A stretch of DNA of 12,587 bases from Bacteroidales bacterium (GCA_029938985.1 JAOZTW010000073.1:1-12587), one strand, 5' to 3'. Positions 1-7,761 are shown, counted from the stretch's first letter. Notes: generated by a model not told the origin, from the letters alone. Numbers and translations are program-made.

Positions 1-186
1 GAGGATTTTAAAATAATCAAAATAACGCAGTAATTTGCATTTATGAAAAACGCCATCAAAGATTACTAAAGCTTTAAAGTTACACAACTAATTTTTTGCT
101 TTTTAAAAGTACAGAGAGTATAATAATCCAATAATATCAAAAAATATCAAAATAAAATAAAAATAAAATAAAAAATATAATTCACA
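1..186. other. Upstream region of parB, no gene assigned
   Basis: No convincing gene is seen here. The one plus-strand frame open at the left edge ends at a stop at 31-33 and its last residues (EDFKIIKITQ) do not resemble a ParA C-terminus. A minus-strand ATG at 56-54 opens a hydrophobic frame (MAFFINANYCVILIILK) running off the left edge, which is too short to judge. The final 45 bases before parB are almost pure A/T in a repeated AAAAT pattern, the A-rich leader typical of Bacteroidota translation starts. No parS-like palindrome was seen. Confidence 0.5.
96..124 (+). promoter_or_regulatory. Weak candidate promoter for parB
   Basis: TTGCTT (96-101) and TATAAT (119-124) lie 17 nt apart, 63 nt before the parB start. 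This resembles a generic sigma70 promoter rather than the Bacteroidetes TTTG/TAnnTTTG type, and such matches arise easily by chance in AT-rich DNA. It is the only promoter-like pair seen upstream of parB. Confidence 0.22.
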
Positions 187-1071
187 ATGGCAAGAAAAAA
201 CAGATTAGGAAAAGGACTTGGTGCTTTAATAAATGAATCATCTACAATAAAAACAAAAACAATAAAAGAAGCTATTTCAACAGGTGCTATTGCTGAGGTG
301 GAAATTAGTAAAATAGAATTAAATCCGAAACAACCAAGAACCGAATTTAACGAAGAAAAACTAAAACAATTAAGGGACTCTATAAAAGAACTTGGTATAA
401 TACAACCTATTACATTAAGAGAATTAGAAAAAGATAAATTTCAATTAATATCTGGAGAACGCCGATTACGAGCATCAAAAATGGCTGGCTTAAAAAAAAT
501 ACCTGTTTTTATAAGAAAAGCGAACGACCAAGAAATGCTTGAATTTGCTTTGGTAGAAAATATTCAAAGAGAAGATCTTAATTCTATAGATATAGCAATT
601 ACATATCAACGGTTGATGCACGAATGCAAACTTACTCATGAAAAATTGAGCGAAAGAACAGGAAAAAGTCGTTCAACAGTATCTAATTATTTGAGACTGT
701 TAAATTTGTCGCCAGAAATACAATCAGGACTGAGAGACAGACAATTGTCAATGGGGCATGCACGAGCATTGATTATGATAGAAGATAAAGAATTGCAACA
801 AAAGGTGTTTGCTCAAATAATAAACGACGAACTATCGGTTAGAAGAACAGAAGAAATAGTAAAAGAAATAAACTTGCCAAAATACAAAAAAGCAGAAAAA
901 AAGAAACCAGCAAAAGTTCTGAACGAAGAATATCAGTCTTTTAAAACAAATTTCTCGGATAAACTAAAAACAAAAGTAGATATAAAAATAGGAAACAGAG
1001 GAAAAGGTAAGCTTGTTATCAACTTTAAATCGGAAAAAGAATTGAAAAAAATTATTGAGACACTTAAATAA
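187..1071 (+). CDS. parB: ParB/Spo0J chromosome-partitioning protein
   Basis: ParB is the centromere-binding CTP-dependent clamp that loads at parS sites, spreads on DNA, recruits SMC and stimulates ParA. The 294-residue length is normal for the family. Visible parts in order: the N-terminal ParA-contact motif RLGKGLGALI (6-15); the ParB N-domain from about residue 37 with the CTP-binding boxes GERRLRA (90-96) and ENIQRE (124-129); a helix-turn-helix region about 145-172 (LSERTGKSRSTVSNYLRLL); the LSMGHARALI segment (187-196); a lysine-rich linker about 232-243; and a C-terminal dimerisation region to 294. The ATG at 187 places the ParA-contact motif at the very N-terminus, which supports this start. 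Family assignment is secure. The usual parA partner is not visible in the 186 bp upstream. DUF5683 and mltD follow on the same strand, a common Bacteroidota arrangement. Confidence 0.97.
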   Translation: MARKNRLGKGLGALINESSTIKTKTIKEAISTGAIAEVEISKIELNPKQPRTEFNEEKLKQLRDSIKELGIIQPITLRELEKDKFQLISGERRLRASKMAGLKKIPVFIRKANDQEMLEFALVENIQREDLNSIDIAITYQRLMHECKLTHEKLSERTGKSRSTVSNYLRLLNLSPEIQSGLRDRQLSMGHARALIMIEDKELQQKVFAQIINDELSVRRTEEIVKEINLPKYKKAEKKKPAKVLNEEYQSFKTNFSDKLKTKVDIKIGNRGKGKLVINFKSEKELKKIIETLK

Positions 1072-1153
1072 AGGTGTAAAACAATTATATTAAATAAATA
1101 CAAATGTATAAAACTTTTGTTTGGGAGGTACTTAATTAGAAATTATCGTAAAA

Positions 1154-1753
1154 ATGAAAAAACATATAATTATTATTATCATAACATTATTTTTTGGTTC
1201 TTCACTGTTGGCACAACACAATGATACTGTTAAAGTGCAAGATAAAATTATTTTAGTTGACTCGTCTTCTACTTTTGTAGTTGATGATAATATAAAAATC
1301 GATAGTTCAAATTATAGAAATCCCAAAATAGCAGTATATTTGTCCACATTTGTACCAGGAGCAGGACAAATATATAATGGAAAATACTGGAAATTGCCAA
1401 TTGTTTATGGGGCTTTAGGTGGTGGTGGATACTATTTTTACACACAAAATATTCTTTATCAAACATCTCTGGAGAACTTAGTAATACTTCAGAACGACAG
1501 CAGAATACCTGACATAGACGGTTATACAGCAGATGCTTTAAAAACGATGAAAGATAAATATCGAAGAAACAGGGATTTAACTGGATTTATTCTGATTGTT
1601 TTATGGGGGTTTAACATAATGGATGCTTTTGTAGATGCCCATTTTTCTACTTTTGATATTAGCGATGATTTGAGCCTACATGCAAAGCCTTATTTAATGA
1701 ACTCACTAATTTCTAAACCATCAATTGGTTTGAAACTTACTATTAACTTTTAA
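1154..1753 (+). CDS. DUF5683 domain envelope protein
   Basis: This is a 199-residue protein with an N-terminal signal peptide or anchor (MKKHIIIIIITLFFGSSLLAQ, possible cleavage after residue 20). The DUF5683 core begins near residue 57, with a glycine-rich motif FVPGAGQIYNGKYWKLPIVY (66-85). The basic stretch KYRRNRD (135-141) comes before a hydrophobic segment (143-157) that runs into NIMDAFVDAHFSTFDIS (154-170). The C-terminus is short and ends in a beta-like strand (IGLKLTINF). The family is largely confined to Bacteroidota and its biochemical function is unknown; proteins of this type are predicted membrane or periplasmic. Its place between parB and mltD is typical, and the 28-nt gap to mltD suggests cotranscription. 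No Bacteroidetes-type promoter was found in the 82 nt after parB. Confidence is high for the family and low for any role. Confidence 0.9.
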   Translation: MKKHIIIIIITLFFGSSLLAQHNDTVKVQDKIILVDSSSTFVVDDNIKIDSSNYRNPKIAVYLSTFVPGAGQIYNGKYWKLPIVYGALGGGGYYFYTQNILYQTSLENLVILQNDSRIPDIDGYTADALKTMKDKYRRNRDLTGFILIVLWGFNIMDAFVDAHFSTFDISDDLSLHAKPYLMNSLISKPSIGLKLTINF

Positions 1754-1781
1754 AATTATTAACATTTAATTATTAAACAAA

Positions 1782-3377
1782 ATGAAAAAAACAACTTTAA
1801 TTTTATTAACAATAATACTTTTATTTACTTTTGGTTTTCAAAATGCTTACTCACAAGGAAATAAAGAAATTACAGGAGAAATAGATGAACTAATAAAAAC
1901 ACAAACTATTTCTAATTTTGATAGTTTACTATCAATATGGTATGTGAAAAAATCTATTTACAAAGATTCTTCGGTTGTAAATGTGAAAGGAGTTGACCAT
2001 GATATTGATATTGCAGATTCTATTATTATTGAAAGGTTAAACAAAATTCCAACACCATTTGTAATGACATACAACGACCAAGTACGCTCTTGGATAAATA
2101 TGTACATAAGAAGAGGAGAGTATATGTTACCAACATTTTTGGGTTTAGAAACATATTACTTTCCTTTTTTTGAACAACTACTTGATGCCAATGACTTACC
2201 AGTAGAATTGAAATACTTACCAATAATTGAATCTGCATTAAATCCTACCGCTGTGTCTCCAGCAGGTGCAACAGGATTATGGCAATTTTTATACAGTACT
2301 GGTAAAATGTATGACCTTGAAATTAATAGTTTTATAGACGAAAGAAGAGACCCTATAAAATCAACTTATGCCGCAGTAAATTTTATGAGTGATTTATACG
2401 AAATGTATGGTGATTGGCAACTTGTACTTGCAGCCTACAATTGTGGACCTGGTAATGTAAACAAAGCAATTAGAAGATCGGGAGGAAAAACAGACTTTTG
2501 GGAAATATATAATTACTTGCCAAAGGAAACAAGAGGATATGTACCTGCTTTTATTGCAGCAACTTATGTTATGACTTATGCAGAAGAACATAATTTTTAT
2601 CCAGCAGAAATAAATATGCCAATTCACAACGACACGATTATGATTAACGACACACTTCATCTTTTGCAAGTTTCGGCAGTCTTACAAATACCTATGGATC
2701 AGTTACGAAACATTAATCCTCAATATAAAAAAGATATTATTCCTGGACACATAAAACCATACCCGCTTAGACTTCCTCTTGATAAATTCTCTGATTTTAT
2801 TAAATACGAAGACTCTATTTACGCATATCACGACAGCCTTTTGTTTAAACCAAGAACAGTAGTTACACCCACAAAATATGTAGCATCAGCACGTGGAAGC
2901 TACACATACACAGAACCTACACCTTGTGATGAACCAAATTTGGCAGGAAAATCAGCAGTTACTTATTCGGTTAAATCTGGTGATACTTTTGGCTTTATTG
3001 CAAACTGGTATAATGTGAGTGTTAAAGACTTAAAATGTTGGAATGATAAAAATAATAATAATTTAAGCATTGGAGAAAAACTAACAATTTATGTTTACAC
3101 CAAAAAATTAAAATACTATCAAGGTATTAATGCTATGACTTTTGAACAAAAACAAAATAAAACAAGTAACCAAACGGTAGCAAAAAGTAATAAAACGAAT
3201 AATAAATTAGATAAAAATTTCACTTATTATACCATAAAATCAGGTGATAATATCAGCACAATTGCCAAAAAATACAATGGTGTTTCTGAAACCGATATTA
3301 AAACTATTAACAACTTTAGTGATAGAGATGTTAAAAGATTACAGATTGGACAAATAATTAAAATTAAGAGAAAATAA
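1782..3377 (+). CDS. mltD: MltD-type lytic murein transglycosylase with two LysM domains
   Basis: This periplasmic or outer-membrane enzyme cleaves the MurNAc-GlcNAc bond of peptidoglycan without water, forming 1,6-anhydroMurNAc ends. The 531-residue protein has a signal peptide (1-25, ...NAYSQ), then an N-terminal helical region. The transglycosylase (SLT family 1) domain spans about 120-275: the catalytic glutamate is Glu150 in LPIIESALNP, followed by SPAGATGLWQF (159-169) and AAYNCGPGNVNKAI (217-230). Two LysM peptidoglycan-binding domains follow, about 394-438 (YSVKSGDTFGFIANWYNVS) and 482-528 (YTIKSGDNISTIAKKY), joined by a Lys/Asn/Thr-rich linker (452-478). All hallmark residues are present. 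There is no lipobox cysteine at the signal peptide end, so it is probably soluble periplasmic rather than a lipoprotein. A long palindrome directly after the stop probably ends transcription. Confidence 0.96.
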   Translation: MKKTTLILLTIILLFTFGFQNAYSQGNKEITGEIDELIKTQTISNFDSLLSIWYVKKSIYKDSSVVNVKGVDHDIDIADSIIIERLNKIPTPFVMTYNDQVRSWINMYIRRGEYMLPTFLGLETYYFPFFEQLLDANDLPVELKYLPIIESALNPTAVSPAGATGLWQFLYSTGKMYDLEINSFIDERRDPIKSTYAAVNFMSDLYEMYGDWQLVLAAYNCGPGNVNKAIRRSGGKTDFWEIYNYLPKETRGYVPAFIAATYVMTYAEEHNFYPAEINMPIHNDTIMINDTLHLLQVSAVLQIPMDQLRNINPQYKKDIIPGHIKPYPLRLPLDKFSDFIKYEDSIYAYHDSLLFKPRTVVTPTKYVASARGSYTYTEPTPCDEPNLAGKSAVTYSVKSGDTFGFIANWYNVSVKDLKCWNDKNNNNLSIGEKLTIYVYTKKLKYYQGINAMTFEQKQNKTSNQTVAKSNKTNNKLDKNFTYYTIKSGDNISTIAKKYNGVSETDIKTINNFSDRDVKRLQIGQIIKIKRK

Positions 3378-3383
3378 AATAAC

Positions 3384-3424
3384 TATCAAATATTCCATTT
3401 CTTAAAGAAATGGAATATTTGATA
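3384..3424. terminator. Long near-perfect palindrome after mltD, likely terminator
   Basis: The left arm TATCAAATATTCCATTT (3384-3400) is the exact reverse complement of 3408-3424. The 7-nt centre (CTTAAAG) can add up to three more pairs, giving a stem of 17-20 bp. It starts 7 nt after the mltD stop. There is no long T-run after the stem, so it is not a classic intrinsic terminator. The length and perfection still argue for a transcription end, an RNA-stabilising hairpin or a recombination scar. Confidence 0.5.
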
Positions 3425-3445
3425 ATCAAAGTTTGGTGCTTTGAT
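3425..3445. repeat. Second small hairpin, leader of DUF262 gene
   Basis: ATCAAAG (3425-3431) pairs with CTTTGAT (3439-3445) across a 7-nt loop TTTGGTG, immediately following the long palindrome. It reuses the ATCAAA word found in the palindrome arms. It sits 32 nt upstream of the DUF262 start, where it could form in a read-through transcript and affect expression of the downstream pair. Such small hairpins can be fortuitous. Confidence 0.35.
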
Positions 3446-3477
3446 AAAAACAAATAAAATTGCAACATAAAAATAAT

Positions 3478-4596
3478 ATGGATAAAATAAAATTAGAAAA
3501 AGAAATTATTAATGAACGTGGACGACTATCAAGTGATAGAATGGATATTTCATTTGGAGAACTGATTAATTTATATAAAAATGATGAATTAATAATTCGC
3601 CCTGAATACCAAAGACTTTATCGTTGGACGGCTAAACAAAAAACTGCTTTAATTGAATCAATTCTACTTGCAATTCCAATACCTCCTATTTTTGTAGCCG
3701 AAGACGAAGATGGAATATGGGAACTTGTAGATGGTTTGCAAAGAGTTGCAACATTTATTAGTTTTTTTGGCGATTTAAAAAGCAATATTACTGAACTAAC
3801 TTATAAAAATGAAGATAATGATGAGTTTAATGAAGATGGAGACATCAATACTCTAAATAAATGGGAGTTACAAACAGGAGGATTAATCAAAAGTCTTCAA
3901 GGCTTTACCATTGATACACTTCCTACAAAATACAAAATAAATTTAAAAAGAGCAGTTTGTAGAATAGAAATTTTAAGAGGAGAAAGTAATACATCTATGA
4001 AATACGAGCTTTTTAAAAGACTAAATTCGGGTGGTTCAAAATTAACTCCTCAAGAAATAAGAAATGCAATATATAGAGGAATAAATCCCAAACTAAATGA
4101 GTTAATAATTGAACTTAGTCAAAATCATGTTTTCCAAAAATTGACTAATTTAACTAAAATAAAAAAACAACAATTATATGATAATGAATTAATTTTGAGA
4201 TTTATAGCATTTTATGACAACCTAGAAAATGTTAATGAAAGTATGGAAAATTATCTAAATAATTTTATGGAAGAAAAAGTAACAGAAAGTACTTTTCAAA
4301 CAGAACGATATAGAAAAATTTTTGGCAAAGTTATGAATTTGATAGATAAACTAAATGAAGACAAAATATTCAGAAATCCAAATAATCTTTTTGTTCCCGC
4401 AGTATTTGATGGTATTACAATAGGGGTCGCTCAAAATATTGAATTATATAAAAATGATACTGAACTTTTGAGAGAGCGAATAGTTTTGTTAAAAAAAGAT
4501 GATAAATTTAAAGCTACTTGGCTATCAAACAGTAAAAATAGAATAAAAAATAGATTAAAACGTGCTAACGAAATATTCAATCAAAATAAAAAATAA
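3478..4596 (+). CDS. DUF262 (GmrS-like, ParB-fold) protein
   Basis: This is a 372-residue stand-alone DUF262 protein. DUF262 has a ParB/sulfiredoxin-like fold and, in GmrSD and related phage-defence enzymes, forms the NTP-dependent sensing half. Visible motifs: RPEYQRLYRW (41-50), the helix and strand LIESILLAIPIPPIFV (58-73), the NTP-site DGLQR signature (85-89, here VDGLQRVATF), and the segment from FKRLNSGG (179-186) to PQEIRNAIYRG (191-201) seen in many members. The rest is helical and lysine-rich. No DUF1524/GmrD-type HNH nuclease motif follows, so an effector activity would have to come from the neighbour. The frame could begin at a TTG at 3460, but the ATG at 3478 is preferred because it is the standard start, follows an A-rich leader and puts the conserved region at the usual distance. 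The next gene starts 6 nt after the stop. Role in defence is inferred. Confidence 0.88.
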   Translation: MDKIKLEKEIINERGRLSSDRMDISFGELINLYKNDELIIRPEYQRLYRWTAKQKTALIESILLAIPIPPIFVAEDEDGIWELVDGLQRVATFISFFGDLKSNITELTYKNEDNDEFNEDGDINTLNKWELQTGGLIKSLQGFTIDTLPTKYKINLKRAVCRIEILRGESNTSMKYELFKRLNSGGSKLTPQEIRNAIYRGINPKLNELIIELSQNHVFQKLTNLTKIKKQQLYDNELILRFIAFYDNLENVNESMENYLNNFMEEKVTESTFQTERYRKIFGKVMNLIDKLNEDKIFRNPNNLFVPAVFDGITIGVAQNIELYKNDTELLRERIVLLKKDDKFKATWLSNSKNRIKNRLKRANEIFNQNKK

Positions 4597-4602
4597 TTTT
4601 AT

Positions 4603-5271
4603 ATGGAAATGGGTAACAAATTACTGGATTTGATAGAACAAAAAGAAACAGTATTTTTTGAAATTGAAAGAGTTTTGTTTACTAAAAGATACAAATTATC
4701 AAAAAAACATTCTAATATATTTTCAGTTCAATCTATTTCAATGATTTATTCTATTTGGGAAGGATTTATTCAACAAGCATTTCAATTATATATTGACAAA
4801 TTAAATACTTTAAACATAGATTTTAATAATTTGAGTGCAAATATTCGCATATTTCACATTGAAAATTCATTCAAACAATTTACACAATATCCTAAAAATT
4901 CGAATAAAAAAAATGAATTCTATAATAATCTTGAAATCTTTTTTTCAAAAAAACAGCATATTTTATATCGTCAAATTAATACACAAAATAATATAAGTTT
5001 TAAAATTTTAAATCATTTGTTAAACTCATTTTGTTTATTACCATTTAATAAATATTGGAAAACATACAATTACCCTAATCCAAATTTAGAAGAACAAATG
5101 AATACATTTTTAAGATACTGTAATGGAATTGCTCATGGAGGTGATATAAGTTCGGAAGAAAAAGTAAGTCAACTTGTTTATAAAAAATATAGATTATTGA
5201 TTGCAGATTTAATGTATGAAATAAGAAATAAAATGATTGCAGGAATAAATACTGAAAGTTATTACAACTAA
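4603..5271 (+). CDS. HEPN-domain protein (MAE_28990/MAE_18760-like)
   Basis: This is a 222-residue, very AT-rich gene starting 6 nt after DUF262, so the two are almost certainly cotranscribed and probably translationally coupled. It looks like a HEPN protein: an early helix with SISMIYSIWEGFIQQAF (44-60), where the W-E pair is typical of the MAE_28990/MAE_18760 group, and a C-terminal RYCNGIAHGGDIS (171-183) that supplies the R-x6-H HEPN nuclease motif (Arg171, His178). HEPN proteins with an intact R-x4-6-H motif are usually metal-independent RNases acting in toxin-antitoxin, abortive infection and CRISPR systems. The sequence is rich in Asn, Lys and Phe, with no signal peptide or membrane segment. 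A second in-frame ATG lies at 4609; the first is chosen arbitrarily. Family call is from motifs only; RNase activity and the target are inference. Confidence 0.78.
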   Translation: MEMGNKLLDLIEQKETVFFEIERVLFTKRYKLSKKHSNIFSVQSISMIYSIWEGFIQQAFQLYIDKLNTLNIDFNNLSANIRIFHIENSFKQFTQYPKNSNKKNEFYNNLEIFFSKKQHILYRQINTQNNISFKILNHLLNSFCLLPFNKYWKTYNYPNPNLEEQMNTFLRYCNGIAHGGDISSEEKVSQLVYKKYRLLIADLMYEIRNKMIAGINTESYYN

Positions 5272-5293
5272 GTAATTATTAGATAGTTACTTA
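5269..5293 (+). terminator. Hairpin at the end of the HEPN gene
   Basis: TAAGTAA (5269-5275) pairs with TTACTTA (5287-5293). In RNA a U-G wobble and two more pairs extend it to about 10 bp with a 5-nt loop. It begins inside the HEPN stop codon. No T-run follows, so termination is uncertain. The remaining sequence up to 5421 shows no gene and no Bacteroidetes-type promoter. Confidence 0.3.
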
Positions 5294-5421
5294 AGATTTC
5301 ACTGCAAAATTTGTATCAAGAGTACATGCTTGGCATAAAAAAATAAATCTTTACAATCAAAAAAATTATTGAAAAAACTTTACTTTACTAAAATACAAAA
5401 ATTTAAAAATTTACATAAAAG

Positions 5422-7380
5422 ATGAAATTATCTATTGTGATTGTAAATTATAATGTAAAGCATTTTATTGAGCAGTGCTTATATTCTGTAAGAAAAGCAA
5501 TTAAAAATATTGAAGCAGAAATTTGGGTTGTGGACAACAACTCCGTTGATGGTTCTTGCTTGATGATAAAAGAGAAATTCAAAGAAGTGTTATTGATTGA
5601 AAATAAAGACAATGTAGGATTTTCAGTTGCTAACAATCAAGCAATACGAAAATCTAACGGAGAATATGTTTTGTTACTCAACCCCGACACAATTGTAGAA
5701 GAAGATACTTTTGAAAAAGTGATTGAATTTATGGACGCTCACCCCAAAGCTGGAGGCTTAGGAGTAAAAATGATAGATGGAAAAGGGAAGTTTTTACCAG
5801 AATCAAAACGTGCTTTACCTACTCCTTCTGTGTCGTTTTACAAAATTTTTGGGCTAGCAAGAGTATTCAATAAATCAAAAATATTTTCTAAATACCATCT
5901 TGGATATTTAGACAAAGACCAAACTAATGAAATAGAAATACTTTCTGGTGCGTTTATGTTTATGCGAAAAAAAACACTTGATAAAGTAGGTCTGTTGGAC
6001 GAAAAATTTTTCATGTATGGAGAAGATATAGACTTGTCTTACAGAATAATAAAAGGTGGATATAAAAATTATTATTTTCCCAAAACAAGAATAATACACT
6101 ACAAAGGAGAAAGTACAAAAAAAGGAAATATCAACTATGTTTTTGTTTTTTATAATGCAATGATAATTTTTGCAAAAAAACATTTCTCTCAAAAAAATGC
6201 AAAATTATTTTCTATTTTAATAAATCTTGCAATATATTTTAGAGCCACACTTTCAATAACAAAACGCTTTGTAAAAGCTATTTATCTACCAATTATTGAT
6301 GCAGGTTTTCTTGCAACAGCATTTTATTTTTTTATCCCCTTTTGGGAAAAGTTCAAATTTAATTTATCTGGCGACTATCCAGACCACCTTATATTTATAA
6401 TGGTGCCAACATATATTCTTACTTGGCTTGTATCGCTTTATTACTCTGGGGCTTACGACAAACAAATAAAGCTTTTAAATGTCCTAAAGGGGGTAGTAAT
6501 TGGTACAATAATAATTTTATTAATTTATTCATTAATTGATAATAGCTATCGTTTTTCTCGTTTTATTATTTTCTATGGAGCATCTATATTGCTATCTACA
6601 AGTATTTTAACTCGTTCCTTATTGCATTTTATAAAATATAGTGATTATAGATTTGCGACCAACAAAAAGAAAAAAATTATTATAATAGGTAGTGAAAACG
6701 AAGCCAATAGAGTGAGAAAATTATTAGAACAAGTAGAAATAAATTTTAGTTTTGAGGGTTTTGTAGGATTAAATGAATATTTTACAGACCAAAAGTTTAT
6801 TGGCAATATAAAACAAATAAAAGATATTATACAAATAAATAAAATTGATGAAATAATATTTTGTTCCAACGATATAGACTCGCAAACAATTATTAATCAA
6901 ATGCTATCGCTTGCCAATTATAAAATTAATTTTAAAATTGCACCTCCAAAAAGTGTTTCAATAATTGGAAGTAATTCAATACATACAGCTGGCGATTTGT
7001 ATTCTTTAGATGTAAATTCAATATCGAAACAAGAAAATATAAGAATAAAAAGATTTATTGATGTATATTTATCATTAAATTTTATTCTTTTCAGTCCAAT
7101 TTTAATATTTTTTGTGAAAAACAAAATTAATTTTCTGAAAAATTGTTTTCTTGTTTTGATAAGTTATTTTAGCTGGGTTGGTTATAGTCAAAAACTTTCT
7201 ATTCAAAATCTACCAAGATTAAAAAAAGGAATATTAACTCCGCTTGATATTTATAAAAATAGAAATATTTCGGAATCAGCAAAAAACAAAATTAATGTAG
7301 CTTATGCAAAAAATTATAAAATGATACATGATGTGAATATTATTTTGAAATCAATAAAATATTTAGGACGAAAAGTATGA
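5422..7380 (+). CDS. Membrane GT2 glycosyltransferase fused to a PGT-like scaffold lacking its catalytic core
   Basis: This is a 652-residue two-part protein. Residues 1-255 form a GT2 domain that transfers a sugar from a nucleotide donor, probably in the inner-leaflet glycan or lipid-linked pathway. It has SIVIVNYN (4-11), VDNNSVDG (37-44), the DxD-like LNPDT (86-90), LSGAFMF (174-180), the catalytic GEDIDLSYR (200-208) and HYKGES (226-231). Residues about 285-405 hold several membrane helices. A Rossmann-like domain follows (KIIIIGSENEANRVRKLL, 418-435; IDEIIFCSNDID, 475-486), as in polyprenyl-phosphate sugar-phosphotransferases of the WbaP/WcaJ type. The C-terminus starts like a sugar transferase (RIKRFIDVYLSLNFILFSPI, 541-560) but jumps within about 25 residues to SWVGY (584-588) and ends like the family tail. 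The Asp/Glu catalytic region is therefore missing, and this half is probably a scaffold. Gene crcB overlaps its stop. Confidence 0.9.
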   Translation: MKLSIVIVNYNVKHFIEQCLYSVRKAIKNIEAEIWVVDNNSVDGSCLMIKEKFKEVLLIENKDNVGFSVANNQAIRKSNGEYVLLLNPDTIVEEDTFEKVIEFMDAHPKAGGLGVKMIDGKGKFLPESKRALPTPSVSFYKIFGLARVFNKSKIFSKYHLGYLDKDQTNEIEILSGAFMFMRKKTLDKVGLLDEKFFMYGEDIDLSYRIIKGGYKNYYFPKTRIIHYKGESTKKGNINYVFVFYNAMIIFAKKHFSQKNAKLFSILINLAIYFRATLSITKRFVKAIYLPIIDAGFLATAFYFFIPFWEKFKFNLSGDYPDHLIFIMVPTYILTWLVSLYYSGAYDKQIKLLNVLKGVVIGTIIILLIYSLIDNSYRFSRFIIFYGASILLSTSILTRSLLHFIKYSDYRFATNKKKKIIIIGSENEANRVRKLLEQVEINFSFEGFVGLNEYFTDQKFIGNIKQIKDIIQINKIDEIIFCSNDIDSQTIINQMLSLANYKINFKIAPPKSVSIIGSNSIHTAGDLYSLDVNSISKQENIRIKRFIDVYLSLNFILFSPILIFFVKNKINFLKNCFLVLISYFSWVGYSQKLSIQNLPRLKKGILTPLDIYKNRNISESAKNKINVAYAKNYKMIHDVNIILKSIKYLGRKV

Positions 7381-7751
7381 TAAAAATATTAATTATTGGT
7401 CTCGGTGGTTTTTTGGGTACTATTTGTCGCTATTTATTGCAAGAATTTATTAATAAAATAATTACATCACCAATACCATTAGGAACTCTAACAACTAATA
7501 TATTAGGTAGTTTTTTTATTGGAATAATATATGCCCTTTCAGAAAAGAATAATATATTTTCGTCCGAATTAAAAGTTTTTCTTACTGTGGGTTTTTGTGG
7601 AGGATTTACTACCTTTTCTTCTTTTACCTACGAAAACTTGAACCTTTTAAAAATAGGTGATTTTTTAAATTTTTTCGTTTACACAAGTATCAGTATTATA
7701 TTAGGTTTACTTGCTGTTTTCGGGGGTGTTTTTATTATAAAAAATTTTTAA
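7377..7751 (+). CDS. crcB: CrcB/Fluc fluoride ion channel
   Basis: CrcB is a small dual-topology membrane channel that exports fluoride as a dimer and protects enzymes such as enolase and pyrophosphatase. At 124 residues it has the usual length and four hydrophobic helices. Signature segments are GLGGFLGTICRYLL (8-21), the pore Asn41 in TNILGSFFIG (40-49), and the central GFCGGFTTFSSFTYE (72-86), which carries the Phe-box phenylalanines and the TTFS break where the structural sodium binds. Its ATG overlaps the upstream glycosyltransferase stop in an ATGA arrangement (7377-7380), which implies translational coupling and excludes a fluoride riboswitch directly ahead of it. The link between a glycan enzyme and a fluoride channel is probably operonic coincidence. 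The family is certain. Confidence 0.97.
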   Translation: MIKILIIGLGGFLGTICRYLLQEFINKIITSPIPLGTLTTNILGSFFIGIIYALSEKNNIFSSELKVFLTVGFCGGFTTFSSFTYENLNLLKIGDFLNFFVYTSISIILGLLAVFGGVFIIKNF

Positions 7752-7761
7752 AATAAAATTT

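Noticed and set aside
1112..1119. Possible -7 box AACTTTTG before the DUF5683 gene
   Set aside because: The first base of TAnnTTTG is wrong and no TTTG lies 19-21 nt upstream.
1123..1129. GGGAGGT as a Shine-Dalgarno site
   Set aside because: It lies about 25 nt before the ATG, too far to pair in initiation, and the phylum rarely uses such sites.
3460..3477. Upstream TTG start extending the DUF262 protein by six residues
   Set aside because: ATG at 3478 is the standard start with an A-rich leader, and the added residues (MQHKNN) carry no conserved motif.
3478..4596. GmrD/DUF1524 HNH nuclease half within the DUF262 protein
   Set aside because: No HNH or DUF1524-type His/Asn motif was found in the C-terminal half; only the DUF262 portion is supported.
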